Below are positions 16,728-25,521 of a stretch of DNA of 64,000 nucleotides, piece after piece. Made by a program: the position numbers and the translations under genes. Below the pieces are notes generated by a model. The model was not told where the DNA came from and searched no databases. It saw only the letters and a program-made list of their open reading frames with translations. The DNA comes from an uncultured Bacteroidales bacterium. GTDB taxonomy: Bacteria; Bacteroidota; Bacteroidia; Bacteroidales; Paludibacteraceae. The stretch is taken from NCBI GenBank assembly GCA_946406195.1, contig CAMJJT010000010.1, positions 1 through 64,000 on the forward strand, in the 5' to 3' direction. Within the stretch, counting starts at the first letter, position 1. Every line of letters starts with the position of its first letter.

Positions 16728-17270
16728 ATGAATAATTACGAGATTATTTCTGAGCGGCAGGAGAAAGTGCTGCGCTATCTGGAGGAACATCATATCCCGT
16801 TCACGACCTATAACCATCCGGAGGGTAAGACGATTGAGGAAGCGAAACGATGGTGGCACGATGACGGTTCTGTGCATTGCAAGAACATCTTCATGCGCAA
16901 TCACAAGGGCGATCAGCACTACCTCATCTGTTTCCCATGCGACTACGATCTGGCGATTCACGACATCGAGCACTGGCTCAAGGATGTGCTGGTTTCGCAG
17001 GGTCTCAAAGCACCCGGCAAACTCTCTTTTGCTTCGCCCGAACGGATGATGCGCTACCTCGGTCTCGAACCCGGAAGTGTCAGTCCTTTCGGTCTTATCA
17101 ACGACACGGAACACCATGTCATCCTCTTTCTTGACAGCCGATTGAAGGACGCGGAAACGCTTAGTTTTCACCCCAACGACTGCCGCGGAACGGTGGTGAT
17201 TAGCCAAGAGGCGTTTCAGCAGTATTTGGCGAGTGTGGGCAACCAAACAGAATATATCCAAACGACTTAA
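16728..17270 (+). CDS. YbaK/ProX-type prolyl-tRNA deacylase domain protein
   Basis: A 180-residue single-domain protein related to the INS editing domain of bacterial prolyl-tRNA synthetase (PrdX/ProXp-ala group), which hydrolyses Ala-tRNA-Pro. Visible features: the N-terminal HHIPFTTYNHPE strand, CKNIFMRNHKGDQHYLICFP (catalytic Lys in the CKNxF motif), and the central LGLEPGSVSPFGLIND loop. The upstream in-frame extension would cross the promoter, so the ATG at 16728 is used. The MATE gene follows with no gap (TAAATG). Confidence 0.9.
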   Translation: MNNYEIISERQEKVLRYLEEHHIPFTTYNHPEGKTIEEAKRWWHDDGSVHCKNIFMRNHKGDQHYLICFPCDYDLAIHDIEHWLKDVLVSQGLKAPGKLSFASPERMMRYLGLEPGSVSPFGLINDTEHHVILFLDSRLKDAETLSFHPNDCRGTVVISQEAFQQYLASVGNQTEYIQTT

Positions 17271-18659
17271 ATGGCTTATTCTTTTCAGGCATATTATCCG
17301 TATTATAAGCGCAACTTGAAGTTGGCGTTTCCGGTCATGTTGACGCAGTTTGGCGCGGCGTTGGTGGGACTCGCTGACTCGATTATGGTGGGACACTACG
17401 GCACGACCGACTTAGCGGCTGTTAGTTTCTCTAACGCGCTGTTTTTCACGGTAATGGTCTTTGCGATGGGTGCGCTGATGGGCATCACGCCGCTTGTCGG
17501 ACATGTACACGGACGGATGGAGAAGTTGCTCAAAGAAGGCACAACGGATGATGAAATTGCCCATAAGCACGAGCAGATCACTTCTCTCTTGACGAACGGC
17601 CTTGTTTTTACGGCATTGATGAGCGTCCTGTCGTTGGCCATATTAGCCCCGTGTATCGGAGTGTTGGATTTGTTTGGTCAGGAACCCGAAGTAACGGCTT
17701 GTGCGCGACCTTATTACATCCTCATCGTGCTCTCCATCGTGCCGTTTCTGCTATTCACGTTCAGCAAGCAGTTTCTGGAAGGACTGGGCAACACGACCAT
17801 CGCGATGCTGATTACTATCGGCTGTAACTTACTGAATATCATCCTAAACTGGGTGCTTATCTTCGGTCATTGGGGCTTTGAAGCAATGGGCGCCGAAGGA
17901 GCAGGATGGGCGACGCTTATTGCGCGCAGTTTGATGCCTATTTGTTTCTTTATTGCGATGGTAAGCAAGACCGAATGGCGGCGTTACATCGTCTCTATGC
18001 GGCGCTATCTGATCACGCGGCGCGAAGTGGAGAACCTCATCACCATCGGCTTCCCAATTGGTCTGCAGTCCTTCGCCGAAGCTTTCCTTTTTACGGCCTC
18101 GTTCGTCATCATCGGATGGATCAACAAAGAGGCGTTGGCGGCACATCATATCGCTAACCAGATGGCGGATCTGACGTTTATGTTAGCGTTGGGAATCGGT
18201 TCGGCGACCACTATCCGCGTCTCGCATCAGTTGGGCAAAGGCGACCTGCAAGCCGTGCGGATGGCGAGCCATGCGTCGGTACATCTGTGTCTGCTGATGA
18301 ACACGATCGGAGCGGCTATCATGATCTTTGGACGTAACACCATCCCGTATATCTTCACCAGCGATCCGGAGGTTATTCCTATCGCTTCGACGCTTCTGGT
18401 AATAGCCGGAACACTCCAGTACGCGGACGGGTTGCAATGTATCGGAGCGGCGATGCTCCGCGGCATCCAGGACGTGCGCGTTCCGATGCGTATTGCGATG
18501 TTCGCGTATATCGGCGTGGCGCTTCCGTTGGGTCTGGTGCTCACGTTCCCGTTGGGACTTGGAGCGGAAGGTATGTGGATTGCGTTTGTCATCGCCCTGG
18601 CTATACCCGCCGTACTCTTCCATGTGCGGTTTAAGAGACAAATGAAACGACTGCAATAA
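17271..18659 (+). CDS. MATE-family efflux transporter
   Basis: A 462-residue polytopic membrane protein with about twelve transmembrane segments in two repeated halves, typical of MATE/NorM multidrug or metabolite exporters driven by Na+ or H+. Signature segments include FGAALVGLADSIMVGHYG near residue 27 and GFPIGLQSFAEAFLF at the start of the second half. Start codon immediately follows the stop of the tRNA-editing gene. Substrate cannot be predicted. Confidence 0.93.
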   Translation: MAYSFQAYYPYYKRNLKLAFPVMLTQFGAALVGLADSIMVGHYGTTDLAAVSFSNALFFTVMVFAMGALMGITPLVGHVHGRMEKLLKEGTTDDEIAHKHEQITSLLTNGLVFTALMSVLSLAILAPCIGVLDLFGQEPEVTACARPYYILIVLSIVPFLLFTFSKQFLEGLGNTTIAMLITIGCNLLNIILNWVLIFGHWGFEAMGAEGAGWATLIARSLMPICFFIAMVSKTEWRRYIVSMRRYLITRREVENLITIGFPIGLQSFAEAFLFTASFVIIGWINKEALAAHHIANQMADLTFMLALGIGSATTIRVSHQLGKGDLQAVRMASHASVHLCLLMNTIGAAIMIFGRNTIPYIFTSDPEVIPIASTLLVIAGTLQYADGLQCIGAAMLRGIQDVRVPMRIAMFAYIGVALPLGLVLTFPLGLGAEGMWIAFVIALAIPAVLFHVRFKRQMKRLQ

Positions 18660-18711
18660 TCGTACCCCTTGTGGGTAAAGACGTTTAATGGATTAGACGA
18701 AATGAATTGAT

Positions 18712-19578
18712 ATGAAAAAAGTTCTCTTTTATGTCCTTTTAGCAGCGGTTCTGGCAGGTTGTCAGAAATCGCAGTCTCTCGAAGAGAGAGCAGCTGAGTT
18801 ATGCGCGTATATCCCTGATCATGAGTTGCTTGAGAAATCACGCGACTACATGACCGAAGATTTCTATAAGGTGTTGGACACGATGTTCTATCGCCTACCC
18901 GAACATGAAGCGATGGACCATGAGTGGCTCTATTATTTCGTTACCGGAAATGGTGGTACGATCGCAGATTTTGAGGTAGTTAAGGTGGAACAAACGGATG
19001 AGAACCACGCGATAGCGACGATCTCTGTGCGTCAAAAATGGGAGGATGGTTCGTTTGATGAGAGTACCGACATAGAGGAACATCGGCTGTATATGGATCG
19101 AGTGAACGGCGAATGGCTGATGGCGGATTTCGACGAGCACAAAGCCGATTGTATTCGCTATATAGCGATCAACCGCCACGAACAGGCGGTACGTCAAGCG
19201 ATTAGCGATTATCTGCTGCGCGAGATTGCACCGTATTATCGGCAAGGTGAACTGTGTGTTCCAACGCTGATGATGGTACACGAAACCGATTCGTTGGTGT
19301 GGGGCGATTTCTGGGTGTTTTGGTATGAAAAGTCCGGCGACACGCTCCAGATCGTTTCCGGCGGCAATCATGCAGGACGCATGACGATCTGCGAAAAAGG
19401 CGATTCCATCTATGTCACGGCGTTTGAGCAAACCGTGGATGGCGCAGGGAATGATGCCAGCGCTCGGCGTATTTTCGGCGATTATTACGACATTTACAGG
19501 AATATGCACTCTAACGAGGCTGTGCGTGAGGCAGTGAGAAGGGAACAGTTGGAGTGGAAGTTGAAAGGTGAAAGGTGA
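18712..19578 (+). CDS. hypothetical lipoprotein
   Basis: A 288-residue predicted lipoprotein (lipobox LAGC near residue 17). After the signal it has a mixed alpha/beta domain rich in acidic and aromatic residues; I do not recognise the family. The last residues (KLKGER) and the stop codon run into a 7-bp tandem repeat (19562-19589), so the C-terminus may have been altered by repeat invasion. It follows the MATE gene after 52 nt. Confidence 0.75.
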   Translation: MKKVLFYVLLAAVLAGCQKSQSLEERAAELCAYIPDHELLEKSRDYMTEDFYKVLDTMFYRLPEHEAMDHEWLYYFVTGNGGTIADFEVVKVEQTDENHAIATISVRQKWEDGSFDESTDIEEHRLYMDRVNGEWLMADFDEHKADCIRYIAINRHEQAVRQAISDYLLREIAPYYRQGELCVPTLMMVHETDSLVWGDFWVFWYEKSGDTLQIVSGGNHAGRMTICEKGDSIYVTAFEQTVDGAGNDASARRIFGDYYDIYRNMHSNEAVREAVRREQLEWKLKGER

Positions 19579-19589
19579 GAGGTGAAAAA
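19562..19589 (+). repeat. 7-bp tandem repeat across a stop codon
   Basis: Four heptamers of TGARAGG/TGAAAAA type; the first encode the C-terminus of the preceding lipoprotein. Confidence 0.8.
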
Positions 19590-19630
19590 GGGGAAAAATA
19601 ACTAAGGGAACGATTTTTCTGTTTTTTTTC

Positions 19631-19661
19631 TTGCATATATGCAAAAAAATTACTATCTTTG
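19631..19661 (+). promoter_or_regulatory. promoter of the HTH/beta-barrel/apbE operon
   Basis: TTG (19631-19633), 20 nt, TATCTTTG (19654-19661); -33 box in TTGCATATATGCAA. Confidence 0.85.
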
Positions 19662-19710
19662 CAGCCGATTTTGAAAATTAATAATATTAATCATAAAAAA
19701 CACAACAACT

Positions 19711-19950
19711 ATGCGTACTACATTTAATCGCCTTCGTGCAGTAAAAGACAGTCTTCCACATGGCAGTATGGATTCCATCGCCGCAGAATTAGGTATCACC
19801 GGAGAAGAGGTTCGTGCCTATTTTAACGGAGAGGGCAATGCAGATTATCATATGGAAGCGGGTCCGGAGGGAGGAATCGTTGAGTTTAGCAACACCCGTA
19901 TTCTCGAAGCAGCACTACGTCGGGCTTGGGAAGTTCAGAACGCACTCTGA
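19711..19950 (+). CDS. small HTH-like protein
   Basis: A 79-residue protein. Residues 16-40 (HGSMDSIAAELGITGEEV) read like a helix-turn-helix, and the pattern RTTFNRLRAVKDSLP matches a small conserved Bacteroidales protein type whose role is unknown to me. It is the first gene after a strong promoter, and its stop codon overlaps the next start codon (TGATG), so the product is translationally coupled to an outer-membrane protein. Confidence 0.8.
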   Translation: MRTTFNRLRAVKDSLPHGSMDSIAAELGITGEEVRAYFNGEGNADYHMEAGPEGGIVEFSNTRILEAALRRAWEVQNAL

Positions 19951-20870
19951 TGAAACTGAAGGCTTATCGTTTATCGCTCATCAAAAGGTATGTGGCTCTG
20001 GTGCTCTGCATCGGGGCATTACCTTTTGTAAATAACGCGAGCGCACGCGCGGAGGAGAACGCCAAGCTTGAGTCTGTTCCGCAAGACAGTGTTGTTGCCG
20101 TCACCCCTGAGAAACAGCCGAATAAATGGTTGGACGATTATAGCCAACCTGTAGGGCTGACTTACGGCGTGATGGCTAAATTGAACGCCTCCTATTTATG
20201 GCGCGGACAATACTCCGGTGGTCCGAATATCCAAGCCAGCGCCAACATCGGTTACGGCGGTGCTTATGTGGATATGTGGTGGAACCTCGGTGTTAAGACA
20301 TGGAGTTTTAATGTGTTCCAGCCGGAGGTGGATATATCTATCGGTTTTAACCGATGGGGATTGAATGCGTATGTCTTGTTTATTCATAATTTCAACACCG
20401 GATTCTTTGATTTTAACAATTATCATGATCGCGGTAACCGCCTGGAATTGGACGTGCGCTATACCGTGAGCAGTAAGATCCCTTTGAGTTTCCTTTGGGC
20501 GACACGTCTGTCGGCGTCGGATGGTTATTTGAACGAAGCAGGAGAGGTAGTGCGTGCTTACTCGTCTTATGCCGAGATCAGTTATACGCAGAAACTGCCG
20601 TACGGACTTAGCCTGTACGGAGCGGTAGGTATCTCTCCTTGGCGAAGCGTGTATTCGCGCTTTGAAAGAGGGTTCTGCGTACCGAATATCGATCTTCGTC
20701 TGCGCAGGGACTGGGATCTCAGTCCGCACTTAGGAATGATGCTTATTTCGCAGATTTCCATCAACCCATCCGCCATCGCTGCGGATCGCACCACTGCTTT
20801 TTGGCATCCTTTTCAGCCGAGCAGACAGAGTGTCAACCTCAATGTCACGTATGGCATTTACTTGAAGTAA
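19950..20870 (+). CDS. exported beta-barrel protein, WRGQY family (copy 1)
   Basis: A 306-residue exported protein with a signal ending near NNASARA and about ten amphipathic strands; probably an outer-membrane barrel. The segment SYLWRGQYSGGPNIQASANIGYG is shared in pattern with the next gene (YIWRGQYNG...QPTASVGF), so the two are tandem paralogues. The start is the ATG at 19950 overlapping the preceding stop. Function unknown. Confidence 0.8.
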   Translation: MKLKAYRLSLIKRYVALVLCIGALPFVNNASARAEENAKLESVPQDSVVAVTPEKQPNKWLDDYSQPVGLTYGVMAKLNASYLWRGQYSGGPNIQASANIGYGGAYVDMWWNLGVKTWSFNVFQPEVDISIGFNRWGLNAYVLFIHNFNTGFFDFNNYHDRGNRLELDVRYTVSSKIPLSFLWATRLSASDGYLNEAGEVVRAYSSYAEISYTQKLPYGLSLYGAVGISPWRSVYSRFERGFCVPNIDLRLRRDWDLSPHLGMMLISQISINPSAIAADRTTAFWHPFQPSRQSVNLNVTYGIYLK

Positions 20871-20871
20871 T

Positions 20872-20899
20872 TGAAAGGTGAAAATTGAAAATTGAGAAT
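20872..20899 (+). repeat. 7-bp tandem repeat between the paralogous barrels
   Basis: Four heptamers TGAAAGG, TGAAAAT (twice), TGAGAAT in the 45-nt gap. Confidence 0.9.
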
Positions 20900-20915
20900 T
20901 ATATAATTTAAGGAT

Positions 20916-21797
20916 ATGAAAAAGATTTTTACTATTTTGGCTGCCGCGATGATGGCAGTGACAGTAATGGCACAGGAAGAGGAGGCGAGCAAGCCTGTTT
21001 CCTTCGCTTATGAGGCGGGAGCCGAAGTTGTAAGCGCCTATATTTGGCGTGGTCAATACAATGGTAGTTTGAGTTTTCAACCAACCGCGAGTGTAGGATT
21101 TGACGCGTTGGACGAAGCTATTCAGTTCCGTGCAGGCGTTTGGGCAAGTCTTGGCGCCAGCGACTGGATGTTCAAGAAGAACATGAACGACGGACGCGGT
21201 TATACGAAATTCATGCCGGAGTTGGATGTCATTCTCTCTTTCTCCGCTTACGGAGCAAGCGTAGGTATGAACCATTACTACTATTGCGATGGTACCAGTT
21301 TCTTCAACTGGAAAAGCGTAGATGATATCTATAACTTCGGTAGCACCAGCACAACGGAAGTATGGGTAGGTTATAACTTCGAGCATTTCTTCGGTCAGAA
21401 CGCTTACATCAACTGGTACACCACGATAGCCGGTAACGACCTCGTGTACGGAGAAGATGAGTTTGGGGACGAGACTTATCGCCGCGCTTGGAGTTCGTAT
21501 CTCGAATTAGGCTACAGCTACACATGGGAGAACATCGGTTTGACCTTAGGCGGTGAGTTGGGTATGTCGCCTTTTGCGAGCGACTTATACGGCAACTCGA
21601 AGTTTGCCGTTACGAACATTTCCGTCAAACTCAATAAAGAGTGGGAAGTGGGACCATGCACTATCGATCTGTTTGCGCAGGGTTCGCTTAACCCGGATGG
21701 TATAAACACGCAAAACGCATATATCTCCAAAGCCGGCGACGAAAAGTTATACAACCAGAAACTCAATGCAGTCATCGGTTGCGGCTTCTGGTTCTAA
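20916..21797 (+). CDS. exported beta-barrel protein, WRGQY family (copy 2)
   Basis: A 293-residue outer-membrane-type protein with a clean signal peptide (cleavage after VTVMA) and the same WRGQY-containing first hairpin as the preceding protein, diverging afterwards. It ends in GFWF, and an aromatic C-terminal residue is typical of BAM-inserted barrels. The apbE gene follows after 12 nt. Confidence 0.82.
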   Translation: MKKIFTILAAAMMAVTVMAQEEEASKPVSFAYEAGAEVVSAYIWRGQYNGSLSFQPTASVGFDALDEAIQFRAGVWASLGASDWMFKKNMNDGRGYTKFMPELDVILSFSAYGASVGMNHYYYCDGTSFFNWKSVDDIYNFGSTSTTEVWVGYNFEHFFGQNAYINWYTTIAGNDLVYGEDEFGDETYRRAWSSYLELGYSYTWENIGLTLGGELGMSPFASDLYGNSKFAVTNISVKLNKEWEVGPCTIDLFAQGSLNPDGINTQNAYISKAGDEKLYNQKLNAVIGCGFWF

Positions 21798-21809
21798 GCA
21801 CGCTCGCCT

Positions 21810-22823
21810 GTGAATAAGCAAAAGACCATCGGTGCACTGATCGGCATTGCCATCTGTGCTTTGTTGATTTGGGGTTGGGACGACGACCCCAAATCGTCGT
21901 ATTATCGCAACGAGGGCAAGGTTTTCGGGACGTATTACAACGTGCGCTATGAGGCTACCGAAGATCTGGGAGAGGCTATTGAGAGGGCTTTCGAGGCGTT
22001 TGACAACAGCCTGAGTTTGTTTAATCCCCACTCTATCCTGAGCGCCATCAACGATAATCGCGACACGGTGACGAATGATGCTTTCGAGCAGATGTGGTCC
22101 GAAGCGGAACGCGTTTATGCCCTTTCTAATGGTGCATTCGACATCACCGTGGCTCCTTTAGTAAAGGCTTTCGGATTTGGGAGAAAGAGTGATCAGTATG
22201 CTGCCATCCATCCTCAGACAATCGATTCTATCCGTTCATTTGTTGGTTTCGACAAAGTACAACTAATTGACCATAAGGTGATTAAGTCCGATCCGCGTGT
22301 GCAGATAGACGGAGGCGCTGTAGCGAAAGGTCAAGCCTGCGACATGATTGCTGAAGTACTGAAGGAGCATGGCGCGGAGAACTACTTGGTGGACATAGGC
22401 GGCGAAGTGGTGGCGCATGGCGTGAACGACAAAGGACAGGCGTGGCATATAGGCATTACGAAGCCGAACATCAATAACGAAGGTGCGCAAGAGGAGTTGC
22501 AGGAGGTATTAGCAGTAAGCGATGTGTGCATGGCTACCAGCGGCAATTACCGCAATTACTACTACGCGGACGGAGAGCGTCGCAGTCACACGATTGACCC
22601 TCGCACGGGTTATCCCGTGCAGCACTCACTGCTGAGCGCTACAGTCGTCAGTTCATCTTGTATGCGAGCCGATGCGCTCGCGACGGCTTGTATGGTGCTC
22701 GGCGAAGAAGAAGGTTTGGCGATGATTGCACGCGCTCAAGACGCTGCTTGTTACTTCATTGTGGCGCAAAATGACAGTTTGGTAACTATTACGTCGCCCC
22801 AATGGGATGATTTTATCCGATGA
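21810..22823 (+). CDS. apbE: FAD:protein FMN transferase
   Basis: Transfers FMN from FAD to a Thr in partner redox proteins (as for Na+-NQR and RNF subunits). A 337-residue protein with a GTG start, an N-terminal membrane/signal segment (IGALIGIAICALLIWGW), and the ApbE motifs GTYYNVRYE, FDITVAPLV, IDGGAVAKGQACD, YLVDIGGEV and HTIDPRTGYPV (Mg2+/FAD site). The family is usually periplasmic and membrane-anchored. It overlaps the next gene by 4 bp. No RNF/NQR genes are in the window. Confidence 0.93.
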   Translation: MNKQKTIGALIGIAICALLIWGWDDDPKSSYYRNEGKVFGTYYNVRYEATEDLGEAIERAFEAFDNSLSLFNPHSILSAINDNRDTVTNDAFEQMWSEAERVYALSNGAFDITVAPLVKAFGFGRKSDQYAAIHPQTIDSIRSFVGFDKVQLIDHKVIKSDPRVQIDGGAVAKGQACDMIAEVLKEHGAENYLVDIGGEVVAHGVNDKGQAWHIGITKPNINNEGAQEELQEVLAVSDVCMATSGNYRNYYYADGERRSHTIDPRTGYPVQHSLLSATVVSSSCMRADALATACMVLGEEEGLAMIARAQDAACYFIVAQNDSLVTITSPQWDDFIR

Positions 22824-23383
22824 ATACACCACTTTTCATATTAGCCGTAACATCTGTGGCACTCATTTCGCTGCTTGTCGTTATGCTGATACTGATGCGT
22901 ATAAGCGGCAAACAGCAGATGGAATACCAGCGGGAGCAAATCATGCAATTGCGAGAGCATGCCGATGAATACATGCCTCCGCGCCTCAAAGCGCTTGATG
23001 ATTGGAAGATGGAGGTATATACCGCTATCAAGTTAGCGGAGAAAGACCGTCCCAAGCGGCGAGGCGAGGAGCGTGACCGTTATGACCTGCAGGCCATTGA
23101 CCGTATACTGCATTGCGACCGATACGAGCAGTTCTTCGGAGAAGCGGACAAACGGCTGGATGGCTTTGCCGGCTACATGCGGAAAGAGTTTCAGATAAGC
23201 GACCGCGAGTTGATGTTCGTCTGTCTGTCCTTGTTAAATCTGTCCGACGAGCAGATATCCCTTGTCATGGGGTACTCCTATGCCAGTATTCCGACGACCC
23301 GCAAACGAATTGCCAAGAAGCTCGGAATAAGCAATTTTGCCGACTGGCGGAGCCGGTTATTGGCTCTTGTTAACAGGGAGTGA
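22820..23383 (+). CDS. membrane-anchored HTH protein
   Basis: A 187-residue protein with one N-terminal transmembrane helix (about residues 5-27), a coiled-coil-like charged stretch (32-75), and a C-terminal LuxR/sigma-like helix-turn-helix in LSDEQISLVMGYSYASIPTTRKRIAKKL. This resembles the C-terminal DNA-binding part of Bacteroidetes membrane TPR-HTH regulators without their sensor. It starts in the apbE stop codon (ATGA), so it may regulate the envelope operon it belongs to; that is inference. Confidence 0.75.
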   Translation: MNTPLFILAVTSVALISLLVVMLILMRISGKQQMEYQREQIMQLREHADEYMPPRLKALDDWKMEVYTAIKLAEKDRPKRRGEERDRYDLQAIDRILHCDRYEQFFGEADKRLDGFAGYMRKEFQISDRELMFVCLSLLNLSDEQISLVMGYSYASIPTTRKRIAKKLGISNFADWRSRLLALVNRE

Positions 23384-23480
23384 CAACGTGTGTCAAAAAA
23401 AGTGAGGTTGTGTTTATATAACACACTGTCAATCAACCTATTCTTCAGACTATTTGTGTTCCATTTTTGTGTGAGATAAT

Positions 23481-23511
23481 TTGCATAACACAAAAAATAG
23501 CAGTACCTTTG
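23481..23511 (+). promoter_or_regulatory. promoter of small lipoprotein gene
   Basis: TTG (23481-23483), 20 nt, TACCTTTG (23504-23511). Confidence 0.8.
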
Positions 23512-23580
23512 CATCGGATTTCCAAACAAAAAAAGTACATGCGCAGGTACTACATTATTAACCATTTAAATTACACAAAA

Positions 23581-23826
23581 ATGAAAAAAACTTTTATTAA
23601 ACAAATCTCACTTTTTTTGATGATTACATGTTGTGGTTTTAGTTTCACATCATGCAGTAGCAAATCATCAGATACAGCTTCCGAAGATGTATCTTTGCCC
23701 AACAGGATTGTCTCTGTTGACAACGATGACTCGTTCCGCCAAATTGACGAGTCAGACATTCCTCTTATCAAAGATATGGGGAAGATTATTTTAGGAACAA
23801 TTGGAACGGACGATTTTATTTTATGA
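23581..23826 (+). CDS. small hypothetical lipoprotein
   Basis: An 81-residue product starting at the ATG at 23581, which follows the promoter by about 65 nt; a longer frame would cross the promoter. Signal peptide with lipobox FTSC, then an acidic tail without recognised domain. It and the next gene are markedly more AT-rich than their neighbours, which suggests separate origin. Confidence 0.7.
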   Translation: MKKTFIKQISLFLMITCCGFSFTSCSSKSSDTASEDVSLPNRIVSVDNDDSFRQIDESDIPLIKDMGKIILGTIGTDDFIL

Positions 23827-23849
23827 TTTCAAATTTCTAGAAAATAAAT

Positions 23850-24332
23850 ATGGAACGAAAAAGTTATATTGAATTTAGGCGTTACACTCCGATAGAGCCT
23901 TCGAAATTATACTATGTTATATTGTTTGGAGCTGTAATTTTTGCAGTTATATTCTCTGTTTTTTTTGTAGAACTTATACAAATACTTTTCAACTGTGATT
24001 CTGAAAGCACATGGATAGATTCTTTAATTTTTTTATTAGTATTTTATCTGTACATTGCTTATAGAACGACTCGTGAACGAGTATTGGTACATGACAACGG
24101 CACATTAGAAATATATCAAACGTATAAACACTATACCATTCCTATTTCAAGTATAGAACAAATCAATTTTAAAAAACAATTCTCAATTTATTATTCTGAC
24201 ATTATAATTTTGAGATTAGAGACAACTCAAAATAAGAAAATCAAGCTTATGCTTAAAGAAACCAAAGAATTTCTTGCCGAACTGAAGAAACATAATCCAG
24301 ATATCATTATCCCGGAGCTACCAGAAATATGA
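23850..24332 (+). CDS. two-TM protein with bacterial PH-like C-terminus
   Basis: A 160-residue protein with two hydrophobic helices (about residues 22-45 and 57-72) and a soluble C-terminal half with a strand pattern (LVHDNGTLEIYQTYKHYTI, ISSIEQINF) like bacterial PH-domain membrane proteins. AT-rich codon use sets it apart from nearby genes. It lies 23 nt after the small lipoprotein gene. Function unknown. Confidence 0.65.
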   Translation: MERKSYIEFRRYTPIEPSKLYYVILFGAVIFAVIFSVFFVELIQILFNCDSESTWIDSLIFLLVFYLYIAYRTTRERVLVHDNGTLEIYQTYKHYTIPISSIEQINFKKQFSIYYSDIIILRLETTQNKKIKLMLKETKEFLAELKKHNPDIIIPELPEI

Positions 24333-24445
24333 AACCAGTTCCGATGCATCGCGTCAGAAAATAGTTGACAAGAAAGGAGCGGTATGTTCTTAGGCTGTCA
24401 GTGGTATGGTTAGAATATTTCTGCAGGCTATTCAGAAATCGAGTG

Positions 24446-24476
24446 CAAAGATAATACATTTTTTTGATATATGCAA
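24446..24476 (-). promoter_or_regulatory. orphan minus-strand promoter
   Basis: Minus strand: TTG (24474-24476) in TTTGCATATATC, 20 nt, TATCTTTG (24446-24453). No minus-strand gene follows; transcription would run antisense into the 3' end of the gene ending at 24332. Confidence 0.6.
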
Positions 24477-24582
24477 ATTTTGGGGTAAAAAGACCGCTTC
24501 TCTCAAAGTCGAACGTCAAAAGATTGCCGGAGGAGAATGAGTACGGCAGCTACGCCGGATAAGCGCCAATACCGGTTTTTTC

Positions 24583-24614
24583 ACAAAAAGCGTCCCACCA
24601 AAGGCGCTTTTTGT
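24583..24614 (+). terminator. terminator-like hairpin
   Basis: ACAAAAAGCG (24583-24592) pairs perfectly with CGCTTTTTGT (24605-24614) around a 12-nt loop; T-rich sequence follows. Confidence 0.75.
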
Positions 24615-24665
24615 CATTTTTAAGAGTATATAATACTGTTTTTATAAAAAAAATGACTAAAATTC

Positions 24666-24696
24666 TTGCATAATTCAAAAAAAAGCAGTAATTTTG
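24666..24696 (+). promoter_or_regulatory. bamD promoter
   Basis: TTG (24666-24668), 20 nt, TAATTTTG (24689-24696); ATG at 24714 is 18 nt downstream of the -7 box. Confidence 0.8.
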
Positions 24697-24713
24697 CAGG
24701 CTATTTCATTAGA

Positions 24714-25517
24714 ATGCGCAGAAAAGGGCTATTCATATTATTGTTAATTGTAGTACTCACGAGTTGCGGCGAGTACCAGCGTTTATTGAAATCGCACGAC
24801 CCTGAGGAGAAATATCAGGCGGCGTTGATGTATTTCAATAACAAGCAGTATATCCGCGCCCAGACGCTGCTGGACGATGTGTCGTCGTACTATCGCGGCA
24901 CGGAGCGTTCGGAGGATGTGTTAGCTTATCTGGCGAGAAGTTATATGGGTCAGAAAAACTATGCCTCCGCGACCGACTACTACGAGGCGTACACCAAGAA
25001 TTACCCGAAAGGCAAATATGCCACCGAGGCGTATTTTCAAGTGGCTCATTGCTTGTATCTGGAGTCCCCGGACGCTCGTTTGGACCAAGACATAACGGAG
25101 AAAGCCATCGATGCTTACACCGTCTTTGTGGAGCTTTATCCGGAGAGCCCGTACGCGGAGCAAGCGTACAAAGAGATGAGCGAGATGTACGACAAACTGG
25201 CCTACAAAGAGCTGTTGAACGCGAAGTTATACTATAATCTCGGATCATATCTGGGCAATAACTACCTCAGTTGCGAAATTGTTTGCAAGAATGCGCTCAA
25301 GAACTATCCCAGCAATAAATATCAGGAGGAGTTCAGTTGGCTCATCCTGCAATCCAAATACCAAGAGATGATTCACTCTTTTGAGGAGAAACTGCTTGAC
25401 CGCGCCCGCGATGCGCAAGACGAATACTATAATTTCGTGACAGAGTTCCCGAACTCCAAACATCGCAAAGAGGCGGACAAGATGCAAGACAAAATACGTA
25501 AAACAATTAGAGAATAA
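24714..25517 (+). CDS. bamD: outer-membrane assembly lipoprotein BamD
   Basis: A 267-residue lipoprotein (lipobox LTSC near residue 18) with five TPR-like helical hairpins; it starts the mature part with GEYQRLLKS, typical of Bacteroidetes BamD (YfiO). It works with BamA to fold outer-membrane barrels. The upstream in-frame extension lies inside the promoter, so the ATG at 24714 is used. The omega subunit and coaBC follow, a gene order common in Bacteroidales. Confidence 0.9.
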   Translation: MRRKGLFILLLIVVLTSCGEYQRLLKSHDPEEKYQAALMYFNNKQYIRAQTLLDDVSSYYRGTERSEDVLAYLARSYMGQKNYASATDYYEAYTKNYPKGKYATEAYFQVAHCLYLESPDARLDQDITEKAIDAYTVFVELYPESPYAEQAYKEMSEMYDKLAYKELLNAKLYYNLGSYLGNNYLSCEIVCKNALKNYPSNKYQEEFSWLILQSKYQEMIHSFEEKLLDRARDAQDEYYNFVTEFPNSKHRKEADKMQDKIRKTIRE

Positions 25518-25521
25518 ACAT

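Larger units (their letters stand above)
24333..24713. other. intergenic region with orphan promoter and terminator
   Basis: No gene recognised. It holds a minus-strand promoter (24446-24476), a strong hairpin (24583-24614) and the bamD promoter (24666-24696). The 60-nt GC-rich stretch before the hairpin could be part of a small RNA, but I cannot identify one. Confidence 0.5.

Noticed and set aside
24307..24519. 70-codon minus-strand frame
   Set aside because: It runs straight through the minus-strand promoter at 24446-24476, so its start could not be transcribed from it, and no homologous pattern is visible.
24500..24620. Possible SRP or other known small RNA before bamD
   Set aside because: The conserved SRP apical loop sequence is absent; the hairpin is better explained as a terminator.
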